Below, piece by piece: positions 9,141 to 16,612 of a stretch of DNA of 64,000 bases (positions are counted from its first letter, which is position 1; the number at the start of each line of letters is the position of its first letter). The stretch spans positions 3,224,001 to 3,288,000 of the forward strand of contig NZ_JACCBU010000001.1 in NCBI RefSeq assembly GCF_013407955.1, in the 5' to 3' direction. Source of the stretch: Microlunatus parietis. GTDB lineage: Bacteria; Actinomycetota; Actinomycetes; Propionibacteriales; Propionibacteriaceae. A program made the position numbers and the translations under genes. The notes beneath the pieces are model-generated. The model saw nothing but the letters and a program-made list of their open reading frames with translations, did no database searches and had not been told where the DNA came from.

Positions 9141-9718
9141 GAACCTACCGCCAGGAACAGGCGGAGGCGACGCGGCTCCGGATCGCCGACGCCGCCCGCC
9201 GGCTGTTCGCCGAGCAGGGATATGGCGCGACGAGCATCGACGCGATCGCCAAGGAGGCCGGCGTCGCCACCCGTACCGTCTATTCGGCGTTCGGCGCCAA
9301 GCGGGAGATCCTGTCCCTGATCTGCGACCAGTGGCTCCGCGACGCGAACGCGATCGAGCTGGCCCAGCAGGTGCTCGCGCTGGACGACCCCCGGGAGCGG
9401 GTGCGGGGCGCGGCCAACTGGCTCACCACGCTCTATGTCGCCGGGTTCGACGTCGTGTTGATCTTCGAGGCCGCGACCGACGAGAGCGCGGAGACGAAGG
9501 CCCTGCTCCGCTCGAAGCTGGCCGGCCGGAACCAGGTGATGGACAAGATCATCGCCTCGCTCAAAGATCAACTACGGATTCCGCTGCGCCGCGCCCAGGC
9601 CGTCTACCGTGCCCTGGCGGCACCGGGTGTGTACCAGGAACTGGTTGACGAGTCGGGTTGGAAGCCGGCGGAGTTCGAGCAGTTCGTCACCGACTCACTG
9701 GAGCGCCAACTGCTCTGA
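9134..9718 (+). CDS. TetR-family transcriptional regulator
   Basis: A 194-aa repressor-type protein. The N-terminal helix-turn-helix is canonical (RIADAARRLFAEQGYGATS, then IAKEAGVATRTVYSAFGAK). The C-terminal ligand domain is all-helical and of unknown specificity. The start is TTG 9134 (reading MSRTYRQEQ), since no ATG or GTG precedes the domain. The start overlaps head-to-head with the SnoaL gene start, leaving no room for a leader, so both transcripts are probably leaderless or begin inside the other gene. Likely target: the SnoaL gene and itself. Confidence 0.82.
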   Translation: MSRTYRQEQAEATRLRIADAARRLFAEQGYGATSIDAIAKEAGVATRTVYSAFGAKREILSLICDQWLRDANAIELAQQVLALDDPRERVRGAANWLTTLYVAGFDVVLIFEAATDESAETKALLRSKLAGRNQVMDKIIASLKDQLRIPLRRAQAVYRALAAPGVYQELVDESGWKPAEFEQFVTDSLERQLL

Positions 9719-9767
9719 GCCGAAATCCGGTTGAAGCCCGCGACCCAGGCGGGAAGACTCACGGACC

Positions 9768-10637
9768 ATGATCACCGACATCGCGGCCGAGATCCTGCGT
9801 CGGGAGTACGGAGCTCGCGGGCCGGTCACGGTGCACGAGACCTGGGGTGCCTCGATCGTGGTGGAGCGGGACGGCCTGCTGCTTAAGGCGAACGGTGATC
9901 GCAGCACCGTGGCCGAGGCGATCATCGCCCGGCGGGTCCGTGCCGCCGGCGTGCCCGCTCCGGAGATCGTCGGCGAGGGCGTCGTTGATCGACTGCCCGG
10001 CGGCCGCTGGCTGGTGATGCGCCGACTGCCCGGCGTCGGCTTCGATGCCAGCAACGCCTCGCCCGAGCGGCTGGACGCCGTCACCGGCCAGGTCGCCCGG
10101 CTGTTGTCGATCTTGGCCACCCTCAGCGCACCGGGCTGGGGCTGGGTCGGCGACGACGGCCGCGGTACGTCCTCGTCCTGGCGCGAGTGGCTGCGGCAGC
10201 AGGTGACGGAGAGCGCAGCCAAGCTCGGCCCGCGGCTGTCCGCGGACTTCGTCACGAGGGCACACGCGGCCATCGACGAGGACGTACCCGAGCGGTTGCC
10301 GGGCAGCATCCTCAATGGTGATCTTGGACTGTCCCATGTCCTCGTGGATCCCGCGACCGGCGCCGTGACCGGGCTGCTCGACTGGGCCGCGGCGATCATC
10401 GGCGACCCGCTGTTCGACGTCGCGATCTTCTCGATGGGCGGCCCCGCCGACGACCCGATCCACGCCGTCCTGCAACCAAGGATGCTGGCCGCCTACCCGG
10501 GCGAGATCGATCATCGGCGGATCCGCCTCTACCGGATGATCAACCACCTGTTCAACGCCTGCTGGAGCGTCGACAACGACGTCCCGTCCTGGACCCCGGC
10601 CCTCTGCCGCGCCGCCGAGAACCTGGCCTCGACCTGA
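9768..10637 (+). CDS. Aminoglycoside phosphotransferase-family kinase
   Basis: A 289-aa APH-fold phosphotransferase. The Brenner-type catalytic loop reads NGDLGLSHVL, keeping the catalytic Asp but with Asn for the usual His and His for the usual Asn. The metal-binding DFG-like segment is LLDWAAAIIGDPLFDVA. Such proteins phosphorylate small hydroxylated molecules; most chromosomal actinobacterial members are not proven resistance genes. It is followed after 15 bp by a palindromic repeat that probably serves as its terminator. Confidence 0.8.
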   Translation: MITDIAAEILRREYGARGPVTVHETWGASIVVERDGLLLKANGDRSTVAEAIIARRVRAAGVPAPEIVGEGVVDRLPGGRWLVMRRLPGVGFDASNASPERLDAVTGQVARLLSILATLSAPGWGWVGDDGRGTSSSWREWLRQQVTESAAKLGPRLSADFVTRAHAAIDEDVPERLPGSILNGDLGLSHVLVDPATGAVTGLLDWAAAIIGDPLFDVAIFSMGGPADDPIHAVLQPRMLAAYPGEIDHRRIRLYRMINHLFNACWSVDNDVPSWTPALCRAAENLAST

Positions 10638-10652
10638 CCCCACAGCGCAGAT

Positions 10653-10718
10653 GCGCCGAGTGTGAGGTTGCGACCCCGTTCGGGCAGATTTCGGGTACGC
10701 AACCTCACACTCGACGCC
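10653..10718. repeat. Palindromic repeat, left copy
   Basis: Perfect 16-bp arms, CGAGTGTGAGGTTGCG at 10657-10672 and its complement at 10698-10713, separated by 25 bases. The unit lies 15 bp after the phosphotransferase stop. Its reverse complement aligns with the copy at 11680-11744 along the full length, loop included, which shows common descent rather than independent terminators. Confidence 0.85.
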
Positions 10719-10790
10719 CTCGGCGCGCCATCCTGTGGATAACGCGGCTTCGGGATGGCGGAGTTGGGGCGGCGCGTGTTGGGTGGCTGG

Positions 10791-11691
10791 ATGGAACTTC
10801 CGCGTTTGATGACCGTGCGCCACGCCGCGCGGCACGGATTGAGGGCGCGACAGCTCCAGCGGCGATCCCGGTTTCGCCGGCTGGCGCGGGGCGTCTACAC
10901 AACGGGACCGGACGATCCGAACCTGACCGAGCTGGCCGCCGCCGCGCTCCTCGTCCTGCCCAATGGACACCGTGATCACCGGGGTGACGGCTCTGTGGCT
11001 GCACGGGGTCGAGGTCGGCTCGCCAATGCCGATCCGGGCTGCGACCGCCACCAAGACTCAGTCCGTCCGGCCGGAGATCCGGCTGAGCCGCGTCGGGCGG
11101 CTTCCCGAGTGCCGGCGACGCGTCGCGACGCCGTCGGCTGCCTGGCTGGCCGCCTGCACGGAGTTCGATCTGGTGGAGGCCGTGGCCGCTGCGGACTGGC
11201 TGACGCGGCTGGGCCGGACGACACCCGATGGGCTTCAGGCCCTGGCGGCGCAGGCGGCGGGGCGCGGCTGCCGACTGGCCCGCCGCGCCGCTGGCCTGTG
11301 TCGGGCCGGGGCCGAGTCGCCGAAGGAGACCGAGCTGCGGCTCCTGCTGGTCCTGGCGGGCCTGCCGGAGCCCCGCTGCAATCCCCGGATCGGCACCGCC
11401 GCTGCCCCGATCGGACGCATGGACCTGGTCCTCGAGGACTACAAGACGATCATCGAGTACGACGGCGATCAACACCGGACTGACCCATGGCAGTGGAGCC
11501 GCGACATCGCCCGCCACGAGGCGGCCGTCGCCGCCGGCTACCGGATCATCCGCGTCACCAACGGCCGGCTGACCAACCCCCGCGAGATCGCCGAGACCAC
11601 CTACACCGTCCTCACCGAACGCGGCTACTCCGGCCGCCGTCCCACCTACACCCCGCTTTGGCGCTCCCTCTTCGAAGGGCGTCGAGTGTGA
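10791..11691 (+). pseudogene. AbiEi-like wHTH plus DUF559 PD-(D/E)XK nuclease, frameshifted
   Basis: The N-terminal part (from ATG 10791, MELPRLMTVRHAARHG) is an AbiEi-like winged-helix domain with the hallmark LARGVYTTG. The C-terminal part (about 11300-11691) is a Vsr/DUF559 nuclease domain: ESPKETELRLLLVLAGLPEP, then GRMDLVLEDYKTIIEYDGDQH with the metal-binding D and E-x-D, then RDIARHEAAVAAGYRIIRVT. The two parts are in different frames, joined near 10957-10962. Removing one C from the CCC there restores LLVLPMDTVITGVTALWLHG, the expected family sequence. The family is often multicopy in actinobacteria. It is either a true frameshift or a consensus error. The last codons and stop lie in the right palindrome. 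Confidence 0.75.
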
Positions 11692-11744
11692 GGTTGCGTA
11701 CCCGTAATCCGCCGGAACGGGGGTCGCAACCTCACGCTCGGCGC
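11680..11744. repeat. Palindromic repeat, right copy
   Basis: Arms at 11683-11698 (CGAGTGTGAGGTTGCG) and 11725-11740 (complement with one change), 26-base centre. It lies between convergent genes and supplies the stop codons of both: TGA 11689-11691 for the DUF559 gene and TGA 11734-11732 for the kinase gene on the minus strand. It is the inverted counterpart of the repeat at 10653-10718. Confidence 0.85.
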
Positions 11745-12229
11745 CGGACCCGGGCCAGGATCTCGGTGGCCACGTCCGCGATCGGGCGGGTCGCATCGAT
11801 CACGGCGGTTCCCTGACGTTCCGCGTCGACGAGCGCCTGCTCGTTCAGCCGAAGCTGCTCGGCGAGTTCGGCCGGGGCCTTGCCGTTGTCGTTGTTGGTT
11901 CGGGTCCGGAGCCGGTGGCGCAGGGTGTCGTTGTCGATGTGAAGCACGAAGCGGCGGGCGAAGAGGTCCAGTACCTGCTCCTGGTTCAGGGCGCCGCCGC
12001 AGAGGAACACGTGACCATCCGCGACCTCGGCGGCAAACGTACGCAGCCGGTCGAGATCCCAGATCCAGTGGTCACGGATCATGATCTTGGACGGCCGTCC
12101 GGTCGCCGGGTCGCCGTAGTAGCCGAACTCCGCGTCGGCGTCCACAGCGCGGTGTCCGCGCCGGCGCAGTTCGCTGGCCAGGGTCGACTTGCCGGTCCCG
12201 GACAGCCCGTCGATCTGGTACAGCGTCAT
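11732..12229 (-). CDS. P-loop nucleotide kinase-like protein
   Basis: A 165-aa AAA_33/shikimate-kinase-like P-loop protein. The Walker A motif is DGLSGTGKST at residues 8-17, followed by LASELRRRGHRAVDADAEFGY with an acidic substrate-site pair. HVFLCGGALNQEQVLDLF resembles the family's lid region. It is likely an ATP-dependent kinase of a small molecule; similar stand-alone proteins in actinobacteria are unassigned. It starts at ATG 12229, 11 bp after the Cache-domain gene on the same strand, and its stop lies in the shared palindrome. Confidence 0.78.
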   Translation of the reverse strand: MTLYQIDGLSGTGKSTLASELRRRGHRAVDADAEFGYYGDPATGRPSKIMIRDHWIWDLDRLRTFAAEVADGHVFLCGGALNQEQVLDLFARRFVLHIDNDTLRHRLRTRTNNDNGKAPAELAEQLRLNEQALVDAERQGTAVIDATRPIADVATEILARVRRRA

Positions 12230-12240
12230 GCCGGCTCGGA

Positions 12241-12933
12241 TCAGCCGATCAGCAGGGCGAGGGAGCCGCAGGAGTGCCGAATGGCGGAGTCGGCGTTGGC
12301 TCGGCTGATCGGGTCGCCGGCGGCGAGGTTGGGGTCGGTGGAGACGATGATCCGGTCCGCACTGTTGATCAAGGTGGCCCGGTCGGCCTCCTGGCGCAGC
12401 CGTGGCACCAGTTGCCGTTCCACGCTGTCCACCAACAGGTCCAGGGCGGCGACGCCGACGAACCGGCCGCGGATGGTGACCGGGGTGGCGATGGTCATCG
12501 TGTACTCATCGCTGCACAGGTAGTCGACGCTCGGGCCGCTGAGATGCGCCTTGCCGGTGTTCATCGGGACCCGGTACCACTCGAACTCGCTGTAGTCGAG
12601 GTGTTCCTTGTTGATGATCGACCAGGCCAGGGACAGCTTCTCGCGGTCCGGGCCCTGCCACCAGGACAGGTGGCCCCGGGCGTCGCGGAGCAGGCCGATC
12701 GCGGCGATGAAGCCGGCGCCGTAGACCGGGATCCTGGTCTCGCTGAGCGTCTGCGCCGCGTACGGGCGGACCAGGTCGTCCAGCCGGGCCGAGGTCAGCC
12801 GGGTGTCGTCCGTGATCGCCGCCAGTTCAGCGGCCAGGTCGGGTTTCCAGCTCTCCAGGACATCGAAGGCGGTGTCGAAGAAGTCACAGACCAGCCGGGC
12901 CACGGCGGGACGGCGCTGCGTGCGATTTCCCAC
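12241..12933 (-). CDS. Stand-alone Cache (PDC)-like sensor-domain protein
   Basis: A 230-aa protein that looks like an isolated dCache/PDC ligand-binding domain: a long N-terminal helix (VARLVCDFFDTAFDVLESW), then alternating strands with GAGFIAAIGLL, DYLCSDEYTMTIATPVTIRG and FVGVAALDLLVDSVERQL. The last is the classic end of a PDC sensor. There is no signal peptide or membrane span, so it appears cytosolic, unlike usual Cache domains. The start is GTG 12933 with AAGGGGAA upstream. It lies 35 bp downstream of the GntR gene, suggesting it helps sense the pathway substrate or modulates the regulator. Confidence 0.65.
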   Translation of the reverse strand: MGNRTQRRPAVARLVCDFFDTAFDVLESWKPDLAAELAAITDDTRLTSARLDDLVRPYAAQTLSETRIPVYGAGFIAAIGLLRDARGHLSWWQGPDREKLSLAWSIINKEHLDYSEFEWYRVPMNTGKAHLSGPSVDYLCSDEYTMTIATPVTIRGRFVGVAALDLLVDSVERQLVPRLRQEADRATLINSADRIIVSTDPNLAAGDPISRANADSAIRHSCGSLALLIG

Positions 12934-12968
12934 GGTACGGTTCCCCTTCCATGATCACTCCTGTGTGA

Positions 12969-13715
12969 TCACTGCTGTAGATCTTGCTGGATCTCGATCA
13001 GATTCACCAGGTCGGCCTCGGTCGCGGCGGCGAACCGATCGGCCGCCGCCCGCGCCTCGCCCCGCTCGACCGCGGTCAGCACCCGCCGGAACGCCGTCTC
13101 CCTGGCCTTCCGGCGATCCCCGTCGATCAACGCCAACAGCGGCGAGAACTCGGCCTGCAACCGCATCTGCTCGCGGGTCAGCCGGGCCGACTGGCCGAGC
13201 GCGGTCAGTTCGAGCACCGCCTCGTCCAGGTGCCGGGACCATTCATGATCATCATGGGCGGTCGCGGCCGCGAGCCGGCGGCGGATCGCGTCCACCTCCT
13301 CGGCCCGGGCCCGGCGGGCCGCCAGCGCGACACACGCCGAACCGATCGCGGCGTAATGCTGGCCGAGGTCGCGCAACGCGAGCCGGGTCAGGCCGCGCAG
13401 CCGGTCCCGCGCGAAGACCACCGGATCGGCCGCCTCGGTGAGAAAGCTGCCGCCGGACCGGCCTCGCTTCGTCGTGATCAGGCCGCGATCTCTCAACAAC
13501 CCCAGGGCTTCGCGTACGGTGACCGGCGAGACCCGCAGCACCCGGGCCAGCTCGGACTCCGACGGCAGCCGTTCACCGGTCCGGAGCACACCTCCGGTCA
13601 CGGCCTGGATCAGCCGCTGTTCCACCTGCTCGACTCTGCCCTCGTCGCCGACCGGCAACAGAATGGCGCTGCGCATCCGGGACGGCACCAGGCCGCGCGC
13701 ATGCGTCGTGCTCAC
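12969..13715 (-). CDS. GntR/FadR-family transcriptional regulator
   Basis: A 248-aa regulator. The N-terminal winged helix-turn-helix (RLPSESELARVLRVSPVTVREALGLLRDRG) is typical GntR. The C-terminal all-helical FCD domain carries spaced Asp/His residues (HLDEAVLELTALGQSA) that usually bind a metal and an organic acid. GTG 13715 is preferred (GGAG nine bases upstream); GTG 13733 is an alternative. It lies downstream of gabT on the same strand and most likely represses the flanking catabolic operons in response to an acid intermediate. Confidence 0.85.
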   Translation of the reverse strand: MSTTHARGLVPSRMRSAILLPVGDEGRVEQVEQRLIQAVTGGVLRTGERLPSESELARVLRVSPVTVREALGLLRDRGLITTKRGRSGGSFLTEAADPVVFARDRLRGLTRLALRDLGQHYAAIGSACVALAARRARAEEVDAIRRRLAAATAHDDHEWSRHLDEAVLELTALGQSARLTREQMRLQAEFSPLLALIDGDRRKARETAFRRVLTAVERGEARAAADRFAAATEADLVNLIEIQQDLQQ

Positions 13716-13741
13716 CGCGCCATTCTCCACCACGGCGGGAC

Positions 13742-13774
13742 GTCCTATCCGTCCTAGACCGACCTAGACCGACC
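13742..13774. promoter_or_regulatory. Tandem 10-bp repeats upstream of the GntR gene
   Basis: On the plus strand the sequence reads as three near-repeats, CGTCCTATCC, GTCCTAGACC and GACCTAGACC, followed by GACC. Each unit is 10 bp, one helical turn. The array lies between the gabT stop (13764) and the GntR start and covers the last gabT codons. It is a candidate autoregulatory operator or promoter; function is inferred from position and periodicity. Confidence 0.35.
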
Positions 13775-15101
13775 GCACGGCTTCCCTCAACACTGCGAGC
13801 CCTTCGCGCAGCAGGTCGTCCGGGATGGAGAGCGGCGGCAGCAGCCTGATCACGTTCCCGTAGGTGCCGCAGGTCAACAGAACCACGCCCTGAGCGTGCA
13901 CGGCGGCGACGATCCGCGTGGTCAGGTCGGGGTCGGGCCGGCCGCCCTCGCCGACGAACTCGATGCCGATCATGGCCCCACGACCGCGGATCTCGCCGAT
14001 CCGCGGGTCGTCTCGGAGTTCGGACAGCTCGTCGAGGATGATCGCTTCCACGGCCCGAGCCCGTCCGGCCAGGTCCTGTTCGGTGTAGCTGCGCAGCGCC
14101 GCCAGGGCGGCCGCGCAGGCCACCGGGCTGCCGCCGTACGTCCCGCCGAGTCCGCCGGGGTGGGCCGCCGCCATCATCTCGGCCCGGCCGGTGACGGCGG
14201 ACAGCGGCAGGCCGCCGGCGATCCCCTTGGCCGTGGTGATCAGGTCCGGCACGACGTCCTCGTGCTCGCACGCGAAGAGATCACCGGTCCGGGCGAATCC
14301 GGTCTGGATCTCGTCGGCGATGAAGACGACGCCGTGCTCCTTCGCCCAGAAGGCCAACGTGGCCAGGAATCCCGGTGCCGGTACGACGAACCCGCCCTCA
14401 CCCTGGATCGGCTCGATGATCACGGCCGCCAGGTTGTCGACGCCGACCTGCTTCTCGATCTGCCCGATCGCCCGGGCGGCCGCCTGCTCGCCGGACAGGC
14501 CGTCCCGGAGCGGGTACGAGGCCGGCGCCCGGTAGACCTCCGGCGCGAACGGCCCGAACCCGTCCTTGTACGGCATCACCTTCGCCGTCAGCGCCATGGT
14601 CAGGTTGGTCCGGCCGTGGTAGCCGTGGTCGAACGCGACGACGGCCGGGCGGCGAGTGTGCCGCCGGGCGATCTTGATCGCGTTCTCCACCGCCTCCGCG
14701 CCGGAGTTGAACAGCGCCGTGGTCTTGACATGATCACCCGGGGTCAGCCGGTTGAGTTCCTCGGCCACTTCGACGTACGACGCGTACCCGGTGATCATGA
14801 AGCAGGTGTGGGTGAACCGGGCCACCTGCTCGGTGACCGCTGCCACCACCGCCGGCGCGGAGTTGCCGATCGTGGTCACCGCGATCCCGGAGCCGAGGTC
14901 GATCAGGACGTTGTCGTCGACGTCGACCAAGACGCCACCACCGGCCGCCGCGACGAAGACCGGCAGGCTCAGCCCGACCCCGGGCGCGACGGCGGCCACC
15001 TTGCGGTCCAGCAGGGCCCGGGACTTCGGGCCGGGCAGATCGGTGCGGAGCTCGCGCCGTTGCGGGAGGGTCGGCCCGCCCAGCAGCGGGGTGGCGGTCA
15101 T
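13764..15101 (-). CDS. gabT: Class III aminotransferase, 4-aminobutyrate type
   Basis: A 445-aa PLP-dependent omega-aminotransferase. It has the cofactor-anchoring stretch LFNSGAEAVENAIKIARRHT, the Asp/Gln pair in FIADEIQTGFARTG and the Schiff-base lysine in TTAKGIAGGLPLSA. It transfers the amino group of an omega-amino acid (GABA or similar) to 2-oxoglutarate, giving a semialdehyde. The ATG at 15101 overlaps the stop of the adjacent dehydrogenase by 4 bp (ATGA), consistent with a two-step GABA-shunt module. Because the cluster also has hydroxyacid oxidases, the true substrate may be a different amine. Confidence 0.88.
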   Translation of the reverse strand: MTATPLLGGPTLPQRRELRTDLPGPKSRALLDRKVAAVAPGVGLSLPVFVAAAGGGVLVDVDDNVLIDLGSGIAVTTIGNSAPAVVAAVTEQVARFTHTCFMITGYASYVEVAEELNRLTPGDHVKTTALFNSGAEAVENAIKIARRHTRRPAVVAFDHGYHGRTNLTMALTAKVMPYKDGFGPFAPEVYRAPASYPLRDGLSGEQAAARAIGQIEKQVGVDNLAAVIIEPIQGEGGFVVPAPGFLATLAFWAKEHGVVFIADEIQTGFARTGDLFACEHEDVVPDLITTAKGIAGGLPLSAVTGRAEMMAAAHPGGLGGTYGGSPVACAAALAALRSYTEQDLAGRARAVEAIILDELSELRDDPRIGEIRGRGAMIGIEFVGEGGRPDPDLTTRIVAAVHAQGVVLLTCGTYGNVIRLLPPLSIPDDLLREGLAVLREAVRSV

Positions 15102-16510
15102 GATCTTGGCCCTTCGCCAGACTCAGGGTTCGTGGGGGCGATCCTGATCAACTTCTTGTTGACGAACTCGCCGATCCCCAACCGACCCAACTCGCGGCCG
15201 AAGCCGGACCGCTTGACGCCGCCGAAGCTCAGCTCGGCGCTGTCCGCCCCGACCACGTTGACGAAGACCATGCCGGCCTGCAGCCGGTCGGCGACCCGGA
15301 GTGCCTGCTCCTCGTCATTCGAGTAGACGTAGGAACCGAGCCCGTACGGGGTGCCGTTGGCGATCTCCACCGCCTCGTCCTCCGTCGCCGCCCGGTAGAC
15401 CGACGCGACCGGCCCGAAGAACTCCTCGGTGAACGCCTCCGACTCCGGCGTGATCTTGGTCAGCACGGTCGGCGGGAAGAAGTTGCCCTTCCGCTCGCCG
15501 CCGGAGATCAGTTCGGCACCCTGCTCGACGGCGCGGGCCACCTGGTGCTGCAGCCGCTCGGTGGCGGTCGCCGAGGAGAGCGGCCCGAGCGCGGTCTCCG
15601 GGTCGGCCGGATCGCCGGGGCGGACCGCGGTGAACCGCTCGGTGAACTTCTCCAGGAACGCGTCGTACAGGGGATCGAGCACGATGAACCGCTTGGCCGC
15701 GTTGCAGGACTGGCCACTGTTCTCCAGCCGGGCGTCGACCGCGGCTTGCACCGCCGCATCAAGATCATCGGTGGACAGCAGCAGGAACGGGTCCGAGCCG
15801 CCCAGCTCCAGCACCACCTTCTTCAGGTGCTTCCCGGCCGTCGCGGCGACCGCCGAGCCGGCCCGCGCCGAGCCGGTGACCGAGACGCCCTCGACCCGCG
15901 GATCGGCGATCACCGTCTTCACCTGGTCGTTGCTGGCCAGGATGCTGACGTACCCGCCCCGAGGCAGCCCGGCGTCGTCGAACACCTGCTGCAGCGCCGC
16001 CGCCGACTCCGGGCACTGCGGCGCGTGCTTGAGCAGGATCGTGTTGCCAGCAACGAGATTCGGGGCGGCGAACCGGGCCACCTGGTAGTACGGGAAGTTC
16101 CACGGCATGATCCCCAGCAGCACGCCGACCGACGAGTAGCGGACCAGCGCCGAGCCGTCGCCGTCGAGCAGCTCGATCGGCTCGTCGGCAAGGAACCTCT
16201 CCCCGTTGTCGGCATAGTAGCGGTAGATCGCGGCACAGAAGTCGACCTCGCCGAGCGCCTGCTCGACCGGCTTGCCCATCTCCCGCACGATGATCGCCGC
16301 CAGCTGTTCCCGGCGTTCTTCGTGCAGGTCCGCGACCCGGCCGATCACCGCCGCCCGCTCGGCCACCGGCGCCACCGACCAGGACCGGTGCGCCGCCGCC
16401 GCGGCATCGATCGCGGCCCGCAGGTCCGCGTCGGAGATGGTCGGATAGTCGGCGACCCGCTCGCCGGTCGCCGGATTGATCACCGCGTATTCGGATTCGG
16501 CACTCGACAT
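15098..16510 (-). CDS. gabD: NAD(P)-dependent succinate-semialdehyde-type dehydrogenase
   Basis: A 470-aa aldehyde dehydrogenase. The catalytic general-base Glu lies in VVLELGGSDPFLL and the nucleophile Cys in NSGQSCNAAKRF. NFPYYQVARFAAPNL and FGGVKRSGFGRELG are typical of the GabD/SSADH branch. It oxidises the semialdehyde made by the coupled aminotransferase to the acid. ATG 16510 is preceded by GAGGAGG. It is the first gene of the leftward operon, facing the rightward Fe-S/FAD operon across a 102-bp divergent promoter region. Confidence 0.88.
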   Translation of the reverse strand: MSSAESEYAVINPATGERVADYPTISDADLRAAIDAAAAAHRSWSVAPVAERAAVIGRVADLHEERREQLAAIIVREMGKPVEQALGEVDFCAAIYRYYADNGERFLADEPIELLDGDGSALVRYSSVGVLLGIMPWNFPYYQVARFAAPNLVAGNTILLKHAPQCPESAAALQQVFDDAGLPRGGYVSILASNDQVKTVIADPRVEGVSVTGSARAGSAVAATAGKHLKKVVLELGGSDPFLLLSTDDLDAAVQAAVDARLENSGQSCNAAKRFIVLDPLYDAFLEKFTERFTAVRPGDPADPETALGPLSSATATERLQHQVARAVEQGAELISGGERKGNFFPPTVLTKITPESEAFTEEFFGPVASVYRAATEDEAVEIANGTPYGLGSYVYSNDEEQALRVADRLQAGMVFVNVVGADSAELSFGGVKRSGFGRELGRLGIGEFVNKKLIRIAPTNPESGEGPRS

Positions 16511-16612
16511 GTGTCCTCCTCGGCTCCGCGCCCTTGAGACTCCGTTAATCCTATGATCTTATATGTTTTAGCGGAACCCCGTGGTACACGTCACAGTCGA
16601 CGAGGAGGCCTC
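16511..16612. promoter_or_regulatory. Divergent promoter region of the two catabolic operons
   Basis: A 102-bp gap between the gabD and Fe-S protein starts. It contains a strikingly AT-rich island at about 16544-16572 (TTAATCCTATGATCTTATAT and following TGTTTTAG) in otherwise GC-rich DNA, the likely shared promoter and binding site for the GntR regulator. SD sequences (GAGGAGG) flank it on both strands. Confidence 0.5.

Larger units (their letters stand above)
10653..11744. mobile_element. Candidate IS-like unit: DUF559 nuclease gene between inverted palindromic ends
   Basis: A 1.1-kb unit bounded by two 65-bp sequences that are inverted copies of each other (about 60 of 65 positions identical, one gap). 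Each is also internally palindromic. Between them lies only one gene, an AbiEi-like plus DUF559 nuclease (frameshifted here). The right copy overlaps the end of that gene. The layout resembles a transposon with terminal inverted repeats, or a REP/RAYT unit, but no known transposase is present. Mobility is an inference; target duplications are not evident. Confidence 0.45.

Noticed and set aside
9768-10637. Antibiotic-resistance aminoglycoside kinase
   Set aside because: Fold is right, but the catalytic loop is atypical (NGD...H) and such chromosomal kinases are mostly metabolic; no resistance claim is justified.
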